This document shows positions 22,520 to 36,500 of a DNA stretch of 64,000 bases, piece after piece. Numbering within the stretch: the stretch's first letter is position 1; the number at the start of each line of letters is the position of its first letter. A program made the translations under genes and the position numbers. Below the pieces are notes generated by a model. It saw only the letters and a list, made by a program, of their open reading frames with translations, was not told where the DNA came from and ran no database searches. The stretch spans positions 7,551,501-7,615,500 of the forward strand of contig CM067527.1 of NCBI GenBank assembly GCA_034509925.1, written 5' to 3'. The DNA comes from Hirudinaria manillensis (Eukaryota > Annelida > Clitellata > Hirudinida > Hirudinidae).

Positions 22520-25469
22520 TCGAAGTTAGCCACGCCTCTGTCGCTGGTTTCCTCATCGTTGGTAAAATTCCTCGAATTATTTCAACATCTGAGTAATTAC
22601 ATCCTGATTCTTTGTTCCTTTTCATCTTCTTTTGAAACAATCAACAACACGTGTTCTTGGATGAAAAGATGCAACAACAAGGAAACAATTAATATGCAGT
22701 TAATCGTTCTATGTGTCAGTGCAATCTCTAGAAATGTAGAATAACCAATGACAGCAGACATCCGCCACAATATTTTTGTTTTTGTTTCTGTTTATTTAAC
22801 AGAGTAATCTTCAAATTGACATTAACAGTTTCGGAAAGTCAGAGGTATTCACCTCCTTAAATTATGCCCCTCGACAAAGCAACAATAAAGTTATCGATTA
22901 GAGGAAGTAAACGTTAGCGATTTACCGTCGATTTGATATTTTAAAATTAAAAATGCACGTTGAAAAAGTTGAAAAACGACGGGAATGTTTACAAAGTGAA
23001 AGAAAATGATTTCCAAACGTGATGCAACATCGCATTCCAACAACATGACATTCTTGAATCATCAGCACTCAAACACACCCACGTCGCAGCCTATTTTTAG
23101 CTCCATTGTGACCTCGTACCATGCAGTCATAGACATGTGATGATATGAGATAATATAATATAATATAATATAATATAATATAATATAATATAATATAATA
23201 TAATATAATATAATATAATATAATATAATATAATATAATATAATATAATATAATATAATATAATATAATATAATATAATATATTATAATATAATATAATA
23301 TAATATAATATACCAAATCATAATTATTATAAATGTTTGTCTGAATTTTTAATAATTTTTTTTCTTCATTTTTTAAGATATTCATAAATAAATTGAAGGT
23401 GTACAGTTAATCAATTTAATCAGGAAAATATTTTAAGAGCATTTATCAGAGTTAAGTCTTTAAATATATAATATTAATTAACTGAATAATATAATAATAA
23501 ATGTATAATAAATAATATATTAATTTATAAAATCTATTAGCGCCTGATTGATGAATAAATAAATAAAATTAATTAACCACTAAATGCCATTAAATGCAAA
23601 GGAATTACTTACGGAAAACATTCTCCTAAAAAATCGATAAATACAATTTTAAAAATATTATTTAAAAAAGATAATTCTTCAGAATTAAGTTATTCTTAAA
23701 TGAATAAATACATAAAAAGTTACAAAAAATATAATAATTATTAAATATAATAATTAATAATAATATTAATATATATAATAATTATTATTACTATTAATTA
23801 TTTTTTATAATTATAATAATTATAATAACAATAATTATTATTATTAACATTACTATTGAATAAGTCATAAAGTAGGACATTTGATTGATGACATGAAAGT
23901 TATGAATGACTAATTCATTGTCACCTTCATTACCTAATGACAGAGTCATCATCATCATCATCATCATCATCATCAGCACCGAGTTGATTGGTTTTATTAT
24001 TTATTAAGTTATTAATTATTCATTAGTTGTTTAATTATTACTAAAATCGATGTCAAAAATTCTTTAAACACAAAGTATTAAGCTTATGACGATGTTTATC
24101 TTTATTATTATTATTAAAAATTATTATTACAATTAATTAATGTATTTTGATTTAATTGCATATTTTGTATAGTATTATTACATATTAATATAATAATATC
24201 ATGTCGTTATTATTATTATTATATTTTTTATTACATATTGGCACCGAATTGCACCACGTAGGCGCCCACAAGTCTTAACCATCTGTGGTTTGAACTCAAT
24301 GAACTTTCGCTTGAATTCTCTTCTTGATTTTTACGCGTCTGAAATTAATTGCGTTTTACGAATTTCTGAGAAAAATATGAAGTAATTCGTAATTACATTG
24401 TTTACAATTTACAAACCCGCATTACGCAATGTTATTACAAGTTGTTGCATCTCGATGTGATGTAATGTTATAAGACTGACGTACGTAGTACGCAGTGTTT
24501 CAGATAAACTTATAATGGAAGCATTTGGAAGGTTCTTTTGTAACTATTCCCATGACCTGATTACAATAAACAATTTATATCATTAATTAACTGTTATTAA
24601 TAAATAATAATAATATTAATAAATAGTATTAATAAATAAGTCATCGTAGCCTAAAATTTCGCTTTCACGAGACGCATTCAGAAGCTCTAATCAACGATTC
24701 CCTGGATTCCTAATGATTTTGTCAAACATTTGAATATTCGCAATTTCAAAATTGAAGTAATTGAAACATTTTTAGCTAATTAAGCGACAAACATTAGCAT
24801 AAAATAATCACACGAATCGGGCCACACAAGGAGACAACTCGGACTGACATACTTTTTAGCGCAACCTTGTCAGAAGGACGTCGAAATCTTTCGTTCAACC
24901 GACCACGTGCTTCTGAACCGACCAATTCAAGTTTCCCTCGCAACACCATATTTGGAATTGACAAAGGTTAAAGCGATTGAAGCGTTTAAAAGTGAATTGA
25001 AGTAAAAAGATTTTTCTGAATCAACGTTTGAAATTCGCTCGGTATGAAAGGCACGCGGTCAGGTGAGATGAAGGTGCTATCAGCGGACATCTCAAGAATG
25101 CCGTACTAGACATATCTATGAAAGACTAGAAGAACAAATGATATTCAGAATATTAATAATTTTCAAGAAATTATTTAGAAATTTAGAGGAATAAATGCAA
25201 TTAAATGATCGTCTGATGTCGAGTGAATCTTCGCCGGTTGCGGGCCACGCGTGCCACCGGTCTTGGCCTCCGAGGAATCCCGGGCATTCGCGTGAAATGC
25301 GAGTGATTTCACACCCAATAGAGATTTATCGATGCTCGAGAACTATGTCTCGGATGAGTAGGCCTCTCGTGGTAGGACGGTGCGCGTCACCCCATCGCCC
25401 CACGTCACGCCATCGCACCACGCGGCAACTTCCTTTCCATCTTTGGAAGAGTTCTGCGGTCTTTTCCAG
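22520..25469. other. AT-rich intergenic DNA with simple repeats
   Basis: It contains the pentanucleotide array at 23151-23312 and a (CAT)n run at 23948-23975. No supported coding region is seen. From about 24810 the GC and CpG content rises. Confidence 0.45.
23151..23312. repeat. (TAATA)n pentanucleotide array
   Basis: About 32 near-perfect copies of TAATA with one imperfect unit near 23281. The long Tyr/Ile open frame across it is an artefact of the repeat. Confidence 0.97.
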
Positions 25470-25628
25470 GACTTTTCTTGGAAATTCCGGACGATGTTGT
25501 CCGACATTTCTTGGATTCGATGGTTGTCAATTGGTCTTCATTTGCAAGCGATCGTCGTCTTCTCGCGATATTATCTCGACGAGCATTCGAGATGGATATC
25601 TCGTATCATCTGAAAGATCATTTCATCA
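25470..25628 (+). CDS. Candidate internal exon of an unrecognised gene
   Basis: A good acceptor (GGTCTTTTCCAG) precedes a 159-bp segment that is open in the phase-1 frame and ends at a GTATTT donor, also phase 1. It would encode about 53 residues beginning LFLEIPDDVVRHFLDSM and including SDRRLLAILSRRAFEMD. Codon use is balanced and CpG-rich, unlike the flanking AT-rich DNA, and all three plus frames of 25195-25790 are partly open. It faintly recalls a helical histone-fold or F-box-like stretch, but conserved residues of those families are missing. No neighbouring exon could be joined. Confidence 0.35.
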
Positions 25629-28381
25629 GTATTTCTTGTTGCGTGCTCGGTACTTTTGCTCTGGAACAAAGAGGTGTCGGAACAACAACAACAACATCAT
25701 CAACAACAACAACAACACTTTGGTGCAATTTGAGTTCATAGATTCTTTAGTTGTTGGTTCTGCTCAGTTCACGTTTCACAAGATGAATTAAACCGTACAT
25801 CAATTATTCTCCTTTTCAATGACACAATATCATTTTAAATATATTAATTACAACAATTGCAAACAACACAAATTCCTTTCAAAGTATCGGTAAAAATTTA
25901 CAATGGCAAACAAGTTAAAATTAATTTGAATTTAAAACCCAATTTGGAGTGAATTTAAAGTGGTAAATTACTTTAATTACCTTTAATTAATTAGGTTAAA
26001 CTTCAATAATTACGCAATATAATATAATAATAATTATTATTAGTTATCATATTATTTATAATTATATATTATTTATAATTATAATGATTATTATTATTAT
26101 TATATCAAAACAAGTGGTGAATCATTACGTCAGCATTTGTACCTAAGAAGCTCCGTGTTCTGCAAATGAACAGAATTTTAAAGGATAAATGTTAATAAAT
26201 TAAATTATCATTTAATAACTGATTAATTTATTAATTTAATAACTTATTAATTGATCTTCTTATAAATCAAAGGTTTAAAGCTGGACAGCCAAGCCCCACG
26301 CGGCAAGTGTGGATAGGATGTTTGGTTGACGAGCATTAACTGAATTTGTACCTAAATTAGCCAAAATAATGGAATAATTTTAATCGTTATTCAGTTCGTT
26401 ATTAATTAATTAATTCTAAAAATGCTAGAAATGCTTTTTTAATTCCTTCGGTGATTTCAAGGTCCAAACGAAGGCCCAGTTTCGTCAGAGACTTTCAGAA
26501 GTAAACTCTCAAAAGGTCAAAGTTTATAAGGAACGAACAACTTCTACACTCTATGTTTGGTCTGACATGACCTTGATGCTCTGATGGTTTGTAAACAATA
26601 ACAACAACACAAACATTCGCGCAGTGATGATGACGACGACGATGCTTAGGGTTCAGATGTAAGGTTGATTTTCGATGATATTATATTAATTACGGTTTGA
26701 AGTAAACGAAAAGACACGAATTCTGTCTAATTAATTAATTAATTTAGAAATAAAAATAAATTACTAATTTCAAGTTACTTCTTGACATTTCTAAGGACAT
26801 TTTAGCGATCATTTATCGCTTGTGACGCGGGAAATGTTAGGATTATTGTCTACAAAACCAGCAGGTAACACTTTAAACCATAATAAACAAACGAGCGAAC
26901 GTTGTCAATTAATTTCAATCGTGCATCCACTTTCAAGATTATTTAATTAATTAATTAATTAATTAATTAATTATTAACGAAATTTATAAGAATATGTTTG
27001 CAGTTCAGGACAGCAATTGCAGAGGTGTTTTTTTCCATATTTGTTCAAATATTGCATCGAGTATTTCAAGTGGAAAACTTCTTTAATACAACTTTGTGTT
27101 AATTAACAATAAGAACAAGAACAAGAACAACAACAATGCTGACTAGGACGACGACGACGATGATGATAATGATAAAAGAAGACTGCTGATGACGATGAAG
27201 ATGATGGTGGTGACAACAAGAACAACAATAACAGCAACAACAACACGAACCGCGCGACGCAATACCAGGTTCAATAGCAAACGCACCGTGCACCACATAC
27301 GTACTAAGAATTTGAACACGATGAACTCACCTGTAAAGGTGATTACCTTGTCCATTGTTGGCATCTCTAGGTGAGGTCTCTCAACTTTACAGTCGGTAAA
27401 CGACAAAGCGATTGAATCTCTTTGTCTTTCAATCGCCTGAGGTTCAATCAATCGAATATCATTCAATCAAATCAATCAAATCTTTCAATCCTCAGAAGCG
27501 GTGCATTTCTGTCATTCAGCTTGATAACGATATCGGCATTGTTCGTCCATTGTGAGTTGTTAATTATTCGGTACTGGTAATTATAATAATTGATTAAGTG
27601 CTAATCTGGTCTCTGGGTGCACCTGAACCTTGTGATAGGATCAAATTAGGCTCGTGTCTCTGGTGACACCCGGTGCTTTGCACAGGTATTTAATATTTAT
27701 GTTGGTGCGTTTCGTACAACGAGGATTTTATTAATTCATTTGTTAATTAATTAATTAATAATCTGTTCTCATATTTATATTTAAAGGCATTTAAAGTTAA
27801 TTTATGAATTTAAAGAAAAATTGAATAAAAGGAGAAATTGAGGAGTTTAATGATTGTTATCACGGGTTTGAATACATTTTGTATTACTTGACTTACTATC
27901 ATTACTTGATGATGATGTTGTTGTTACTTTATGCTGGACATTGTTACAGTCTAAAGATAACAATTGCTATCAATAAGTAATGAAGCACTCTGATAATAAT
28001 CATCATCATCACCATCATCGCGGTCATCATCGTCGTCGTCGTCATCCATCGTACGATTGCTTACCTAACTACTCCAATATCAACTCTTATCATAAGTTCT
28101 TCGGTTTCTCGAATATCAAACTATAAATAAAGTAATGAATAATTCATACTAATCCCATGTGTATTCATTTTACGGCAACTAACAATACAGATCACTTACT
28201 ATATTACACTCTTATTATATTGCAATAATAACAATGGAATTATTAATGGAATAAAAACATTTTTGGAATAATTAATAATATCCAACATGTATTATAATAA
28301 GTTAATCTAATGTTACTGGAGTTAAACTAGTATTAGTTGCGCTTTTGGTTTTAATACGTTCATAAAAGGTAATGATAACAT

Positions 28382-28391
28382 TAATAATAAC

Positions 28392-28460
<69 letters not shown>
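28382..28460. repeat. (AAT)n microsatellite
   Basis: About 25 nearly perfect AAT units. Confidence 0.95.
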
Positions 28461-28461
<1 letters not shown>

Positions 28462-29138
28462 GCAATAACACATGTCATGCCCAGGAGAAAATGTAGACCA
28501 ACAATTGAACAATGCAAAGGAAGCTTCAAGGATTGTTGACATCGGAAATGAAGTCATTTAATAACTTTTTATTGCAATTAACTTTTAATTGTTTAATAAT
28601 TAACGGTTATTAACTTTAAATAATACATCAAGTTATTTATTTAAATTTAGTGCTCATAATTCTTTCAATTTTTTTACATCAAAGGTCCTTTTATCAAATT
28701 CTGATGTTTTCCATTCAGAACAAATGCTTCAAATAAATATCGGTAAATACACGAATTATCGAGTTAATTGGAATAATAAATATTATTTCTATTCCAATAT
28801 CGGAATGTTTTGAATATTTCTGTTGTCATTGGCAACAATGCACAAATGAAACATTCTGTCATCATCTGCGATGAGCCCAAATAGCGGCTTGATAATGAAA
28901 TTTCACTCGAGAAGTTCAAAGGTCAAAAGAGTCTTGAAAGTAACTTGAAATGTTGCATCAACTCGTTGAGTTAATTACGCAACATTAACTTGAATATCTA
29001 ATCAGCTTCATTGTTAATTGGATAAGATATTGTATTGTTCTTGGATTGGTAGATGTTACATTTTTTTTAGAAACATCGCTGTTTGTAACAGATAATGAGT
29101 TGCATAGTTGTGGCCATTGCTCTGTCAAGATGTAAGAG

Positions 29139-29272
29139 TATATAAAAAGTCTTGGTGTTCTATTCAAATAAGCAATCGTCTGTAGATAAATTGCACAATG
29201 GACAACTTAGACGACTTCTCTGCAACTGAAACACCACAAGGCACAGAAAGAATAATACTTATTGCCGAATAA
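29139..29272 (+). promoter_or_regulatory. TATA box followed by a 24-codon open frame
   Basis: TATATAAAAAG at 29139-29149 is followed at 29198 by the first downstream ATG, which opens a 24-codon acidic frame (MDNLDDFSATETPQG...) ending TAA at 29272. The layout resembles the three small genes, but the protein has no LPDH or DLPFP motif. It could be chance. Confidence 0.25.
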
Positions 29273-29831
29273 ATGCAATACCTCTGCTTATAAGCAATAT
29301 TATATTAAAGATAAACACAACATGGACAGATCAATTGGTTCATACTCAAATTAACAAACAGCTGAGCAAATTAAGCAATAAATTCAGGAAAAAAATATAT
29401 AAAATAAAACAAAATAAAATCGCACGTGGAAACTGTGAATGACACACGATGTGGACATTTCAAAGACCCTCGAAGCAAGGAATCGTAACTTCTTTGACGT
29501 CAGAGATAACGTCACGTTGCCATGGAAATGCTGGTTGTAAATTTTAAAGTAATCCTTATCTTAAAGCATTCGAATTATTTCAAATATTCAGCGTTTCACT
29601 TATTTTTCATGTTTTGTGTCTCAGTAAATGCATATATTAGAAGTAATTTTAAATCTCAGATTCGCAGTATTTCTTGCTGTCCATATTTAAGGTCAACGTC
29701 ATCATCATCAGCATCACTACTGTAAACACAAAATGTAAACATACGACTCAAGGTCTTCATTGTTATTCAATACTTGAATCTATTTGAGTGGATTCTGATG
29801 GGTTTTTTGTTAAATGATAAACGAAGCCACA

Positions 29832-29876
29832 AATAATAATAATAATAATAATAATAACAAAAATAATAATAACAAC

Positions 29877-29911
<35 letters not shown>

Positions 29912-29931
29912 TAATAATAATAATAACAGTA
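29832..29931. repeat. (AAT)n microsatellite, interrupted by AAC
   Basis: About 100 bases of AAT/AAC triplets. Poly-Asn and poly-Leu frames here are artefacts. Confidence 0.93.
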
Positions 29932-31579
29932 ATATCAATAACAATAATGTCAATGAAAGGTTTAAGCGCAAAATGCTGAAAGCAGAGACAGTCACCTTTT
30001 CATCCGTTTATTAAATAAAAATCATTTTATTATATCTTCGTTTTTATCACATAAAAACGTATTTCAATCAAAAAAAAGTATTGCATTTCGTTGGAAGTTG
30101 AAAATTAAGATGTACATTTATTGTTTTTAAATGAAAATGTAAGCTTGCCTTAATCTGTGAAGCATCGACTAGTTAAGATGTGATTAATAATAAATAATAA
30201 TAATAACAATAATAATAATAACAACAAATAATAATAATGATAATGATATTTACAAAACAAACACATATTTATATATAAACAATTTTAGGAGCAGACATTT
30301 TAACGTGATATTTAAAACAAATTTCAATATTGCCAGTAAACCAAAATAACAAAAATCAATTAATGCTACCAAACTTATTTATATATAAAATGATAATACT
30401 CGATAATATTATTAACATATTATCATGTAATGTAATTAAAATACCATTATAATTTTAAAATAATGATATTATAATATAATAAATAATAATATATTAATTA
30501 ATAATTTTTTAATTATATTATTTAAATTAATATTATATTTTGATTTAAGCATAATTTTTAATTTTTTAAACAACGAGAAGCCAAGCGAATGAAAGGAAAA
30601 ATAAAATGTTCTTCGCTGCCTTTTGTTTTGACGATTCGCTCCTGACATCTGCCGAATGAAATAAAAATAAAATAACATTATAATTTTATTTCTCAAGAAA
30701 TTATTTTATAAATCCAAGGCAATTGATCCAATTGTCTCAATAATTGATTATTATTTAATTAAATTATTAATTAAAAGAATTTAATTTTGATTTAATTGAA
30801 ATCAATTAATTGCTAAAAAATTAATCGTTATTATTAATAAATTATTTTGACAAATCCAACTATATTTGACAATAATAACTAATTACGATAACATTAATTT
30901 CAGTATTTCAAGCCTTAAAGCATTTTCAGAATGTAAATTAATTAATCCTGCTCAACTTTAGTGTATCTAATCCAGGACTTTATGTGATTAAATTTTGTCT
31001 TTATACGATTAAATTTTGTCTTTATACGATTAATTATGTCAACCGTTGGAAAGTTTTTGGTCAAGAAGTGACGAATGAGTGAGTAAATGCTTTTTGGTTG
31101 CAACTTGTGACGAATCCTTGTCATGGATTCTGTTCAGACTCCTTGATGGCTTCACTTCTGTTGAATTGAAATCCACTTTTAAATAATTCATTTTTCATTC
31201 TAAAGTATTTACAAATCAATGTTTGTTAGTTTGTCGTTAATTTACTAAAAATAGTAATTTAAAGACAGTCTATTGCTTATATTTCGCATTGTTTATCAGA
31301 GATTATCCGTTTGTAAACGATCTTTACGAGGTAATAGAAAATTGAAAATCAATTTTTATTTTTAATGACTGAAATAATAACAAATGCAATCATAACTGAT
31401 TGCTGATCAACTTATCAATCAGTAATACTCGATAAGTAGATTAAATTAATATTATTATTACCAATATTAATATTAATAATTAATATAATAAAGTAATTAT
31501 TATTTTGTAATAATCAATTAACATTAACCATAGAAACTCCAACAGACTTTCAAAGATAGAAAGAAAGAAAAAAAAATAC

Positions 31580-32013
31580 TGACGAAATAAATGAACGACA
31601 TCTTGAGCACTGCCCAGGTAGTTGGAAGCGACACACCTGTAGTCACCGTAGTCCTCCGCCGTGAGGTCGGAGATGGAGATGCCGAGGGTGATGGAGAACT
31701 CGTCCTCGGGGTAGGCATCCACCCGATACTTGGGGGACTTGTCGAGTCTTTTCGAGTTCTTTTGCCAGTAGTTGATGGCCAAAGGGGAGGCTCTGATGAT
31801 GCAGTTCAGAATTGTTTCCCTGCTGCCAATGAACTGACCGAGTCTTCTCGTTGGTAGAGTGATTTCTGGAGGGACTGAGGTTTCGATTTGAGGCGTTACT
31901 AATTTAATTAATTAATTGGTTAATTAATTAGTTGATGACTGTGAGTCCTTAATTAGTTTTGGATTTCTGGTTGAATTTCATTTCTCAGAGGATTTAAAAT
32001 AATCGTAATAATA

Positions 32014-32054
<41 letters not shown>

Positions 32055-33493
32055 ATCTCTAACAAGGTGAGGAAATAATTTAATTAAAGTGGTATTTGAC
32101 GCATAATAACCATTTATAAAATATTCTTAGAAGGCGAATTAATTATTACTTTTATTATTAATTATTATTATTGTTATTTTTATAATAGATTTATTATATT
32201 TTATAATATAATTAGTACAAAAAGAAATTGAATTCGAACTGAGAGCCGGATCATCTTACAGCGGGTTAGATTGGATTTCCTAAGACATTAACAACCTTTC
32301 AGAGATGAAACACTTGGCAAATAAATGAGTAAACTCATTTTTTTCAATCAAATCCTCAAATTCTAGGTTTCAAATCGTTAAATTTATTATATTTAATATA
32401 ATGTATTTATAGATTTTTTTTAAAAAATAAACTTAAAAAATAAAAGTTAATGGTCTGAAATTAAATTTTTTAAGTCTTTTAAAATTTAAATCTTAATAAA
32501 TATTTAAAATATTACCTATAGTATTAATATAAATTATGAACATTTAATTTTTATTATTATTGTTATTATTTATTACTATTGTTATTATTTTTAAAGACCA
32601 ATTGAAGGTCAAAAGAATGAGATAAACGAAGGAAGCGGCTGATCAATTTTAATGTTCAAAGATGCGAAAGATTAGAATTTATTTATAGCACAAAGAATAA
32701 CATCAAACAATTATTCACTGAAGTATTAATATACTATAATTAGACCTCAATAGTTTGACAAATAATAATAATAATATCTAATAATAATCCCAGCAAAAAA
32801 AGTCATCCATCCTTCAGTCCATCGCCACCCCAAAGAAAAAAGAAAAGATAAGCGAAACTGGGGAGACGTGTACCACCGGAGTTGAAGTTTTGTTGATTAC
32901 AGAGACAACAAGGACATGCAGCGGACTGTAAATCGTCTGCACTGCACAACTTCAAATGATTTTCTCGATCGCTACTCCAGTCAGGTACTTGTTACGCTCC
33001 ATTGAATTCGGCACACACAGCGCCGTCTGTCCAAGCAACGTTTGCCTTTTATTTTTTTAATTTATTTGTGATCCCTCTACAAGTTATTATTATTGTTGTT
33101 ATCCCTGATGGGTGTCTGTCTTTTCCCTTGCGAATGTGTGTGTGTATGTGTGACTGAGGATATCTCAAGGACACCAATCAGTTAGGATCTACTTTTATGG
33201 ATAATTTACTTAGCCAAATATTTTCTTCAAACCAGCATAAATAAACACTTTAATTAATATTAAACAATTTAACTGATATTAAACCAACCAATTGCAATAA
33301 TTAGATTCAATATTAACTAATTAACCAATCAATTAATGTTATTATATCATGTTCTCCTTTAATACTGTCACACACCTTAGAGTTAAGTACAATCTCAGTG
33401 GGTTGACACATACATCTCCATATCTTCTCCTTCAGCAAACTCTCAGATATCCTTATTAATTGTAAATAATAAAATAATAATAATAATAATAAT

Positions 33494-33556
<63 letters not shown>

Positions 33557-36500
33557 CAATAATAATAATAATGATAAACAAGACACAACGCTAAGAATAC
33601 CTGTCGGTAATAAACTGGTAATAATCTAATAATGAACTAATAATAAAGCAATGACAAAGCAATAATAAACCAATAATAACCAGAGAACCAATTGTCAGCT
33701 CATAAGGTCATCCACCCGTGAAATTCCATGAATATCAAACAGAGGTACTCTGCGGACAGAGGAAGTCAAACATTAATCTTGTCCGTTCTTGATGGACGTG
33801 GTTTGAGATTGCTGTCGTTTGTGTGCGTGTGTACGTGTTTACGTGTGCTTATGTTTTTGCACGTGTGACGTCCAAAAATAGACGAAGACAAAAATATCGA
33901 AAGAGCAAATATAGAACTTGCGTCTGTTTCTGCAAAATGTTTTATGGACAAATTAAGTTATTAAGAACGATAAGTTATTAAAACCAACAGGTTGATTAAA
34001 GATCACAACATGTTGAGACTTAAACCTTTTGAATTCATTAACATATTTTAATTTTCATCATCATATTTATTTGATTGGTTCGTGAAAGGAATTTAACAAA
34101 TAGCCCACCCCCAGCTTGACATTTTGCGAGATCAGTAACGTCAATAAATAAGAACCATCAACATCATTATCAGCATCACATTAAGGTCATCAGGGTAATA
34201 TCATTACAGCATTAACATAACAATCAAATAACCACAACATCGGCATCATCATCATCATACTGACGTAATGACAAACATAATCGTCTTCCTCAACTCAGCA
34301 TCAGCAATACAACCACACTGGCATGGACAAGGACACAGAAAGGGACACCAACATTGAACGGAGAGCACGAAGTCATCCTCGTCAGAATCAGGGATGTCAT
34401 TCGATGCCAGGCATCTGATCCTACCCTTGCACTTCCTCGATATGTTTTCAATTCTCAACTCCTCTCCTTCGTACGACCAAATGGAGCCCGGTAAGTGACC
34501 TTGGCGCGTTCGAAAGTCTTATTACAATTAATAACGATCATAATAAGACTTATTATTGTAATTATTATAATAATATATAATAACAATAATAATAATAATA
34601 TTTTGATAATTATAGTAATATATCATGACAACAAGGCCAATAATAACTATGAGGCCAATTTTTTTTAAGTAATTAGAATCCTTTTACAAAACAAACAAAA
34701 TCCGATGAAATTCTGTCTCACTTTGATTGTACGTCAGTTCACCATCACCAGGTATGATGACGCATCCAGGTAACTGATCCTCCGCCTTCCTGTACCACGT
34801 GATCAGCGGCTTTGGGCTTCCGGTTGCCGTGCAGTTGAGGCTGATGTCGTCTCCTTCTTTGATGCTGATGTCGTTGGTCGAATGTTCTCGGACGATTTTC
34901 GGAGGAACTTCATTTTGTGTGCAGAAGTGATAGGTGTTTAAATTATTAGTATTGGTTACTAATAACCATTGGTATTAGAATTAATTGTTATTATTTTATG
35001 TTAGAATTACCGCAATGAATGCAATAAGAGAGTTTCATGAACGCAGAAAAGGCACATTACATTCAGATCTGATCCGAATGATGAACAGTTTTAACCTTAG
35101 CAATAAAGATAAATAATTCAAAAATCTTGTTGAAAATAAATTTCAATATTGGTGGAAGTTCAAAGGTGAAACCACTGAAAAATGCAAAAGTATGACTTAA
35201 AATATGGCTCCATACATCCGCAAGCCATAAATGCAGAGGTAAAAGTAACTTAATAATAATAATGATAAAAGTAATATTAATAATAATAAAGATAATAATA
35301 ATAATAACATTAATATCATTCCTTAACAACAAAATATCAACAATAATATTATTATAAACAACAATAATAATAATAAACTAGTATATTTAACTCCAACCCT
35401 TGACAAAGAGATTGACCTTCTTCTCCTTGATTGGCAACGAATTGACGCTGCAGAGGTAGGTACCAGCGTCGCTCCCTTTGACGTACGTAATTTGGAGGTT
35501 CCAATCGTTGACGTCCATTCTGACCACCGAGAACCTGTGGTCATCAATGACCCTGTACTCACCGTGGGTCAGTGGGATGTGCAGTTTGTCTATCCAGACC
35601 ACCTGGTTCGCGATCGTATCGTAATGGTGTCTAAGCACAGTGAAATTATGTCGAGGGATTACGAAGTGGTAATAAGAATATAAATGATTAATAAATGTCA
35701 ATTAATTAAAAGTTTTTAGGAAAAAATATTTTGTCATTTGAAAACTATCGTACCATATTACAATATCTTATCATAATAGGATCCACATTTTGATAGCCTT
35801 ACAAAAATCCAAATTGCACTATAATATCTCTAATAATAATTTAATAATGCTATATTGATAGTATTTTAATCCACGATAACTTTGTCAATATTAATATATA
35901 TATAAATGCATATTTTACTACTTCTGAATAAACAAATCGATGCCTAACAATAACTTACTTTTTAACAATATCATTTTAATAATGTTTGTTAATAAAATGC
36001 GGTAAGCCGCCGAGCAGAGTGGCGCAGTGGAAGCGTGCTGGGCCCATAACCCAGAGGTCCGTGGACCGAAACCACGCTCTGCTATCGGACCCTTTTCGTT
36101 GATGCTTTATATAATTATTAAAGAATTAAACTAATTTAATTATTGTAAATGTTCACAATGCAATTTAATGGTTATTTAAAAATATTTTAAAACTATTAAT
36201 TGAAATAAAGATTTTTTTAAAATATATCTCTTAAAGTCTTCTAAGACTTGATTGCAAATATAATTATTTTCTTTTAATGTTATTATTAATAGTATAATTA
36301 ATAATATAATTAATAGTATAATTAATAATATAATTAATAGTATAATTAATTATATAATTAATAGTATAATTAACAATATAATTAATTATATAATTAATAG
36401 TATAATTAACAATATAATTAATAGTATAATTAATAGTATAATTAAGTATAATTAATAACATAATTAATAGTATAATTAATAATAGTAATAATAATACATT

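Larger units (their letters stand above)
25629..31579. other. AT-rich DNA downstream of the Ig gene; repeats, no firm gene
   Basis: It contains an (AAC)n run near 25681-25715, a TTAA run at 26940-26972, AAT arrays, and mixed GAT/GAC triplet runs at 26628-26645, 27148-27205 and 27988-28050. The last exons of the Ig gene (C-terminal, possibly GPI-signal) should lie here on minus but were not identified. A short minus segment at about 27311-27372, ending at a perfect GTGAGT donor, is open but too short to call. Confidence 0.4.

Noticed and set aside
24870-24915. TDH followed by a GTGCTT, considered as a fourth LPDH exon
   Set aside because: No L-P before D-H, the phase differs, and no AG-ATCTTCC exon 2 is found downstream.
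25470-25628. Resemblance of the exon-like segment to the TAF10 histone fold (A-S-D-R/P-R pattern)
   Set aside because: The strongly conserved family core that should follow is absent. I kept only a neutral exon call.
27311-27372. Short minus-strand segment ending in a perfect GTGAGT donor (HLEMPTMDKVITFTG)
   Set aside because: Too short to judge. No homology recognised and no phase-compatible link to the Ig3 exon.
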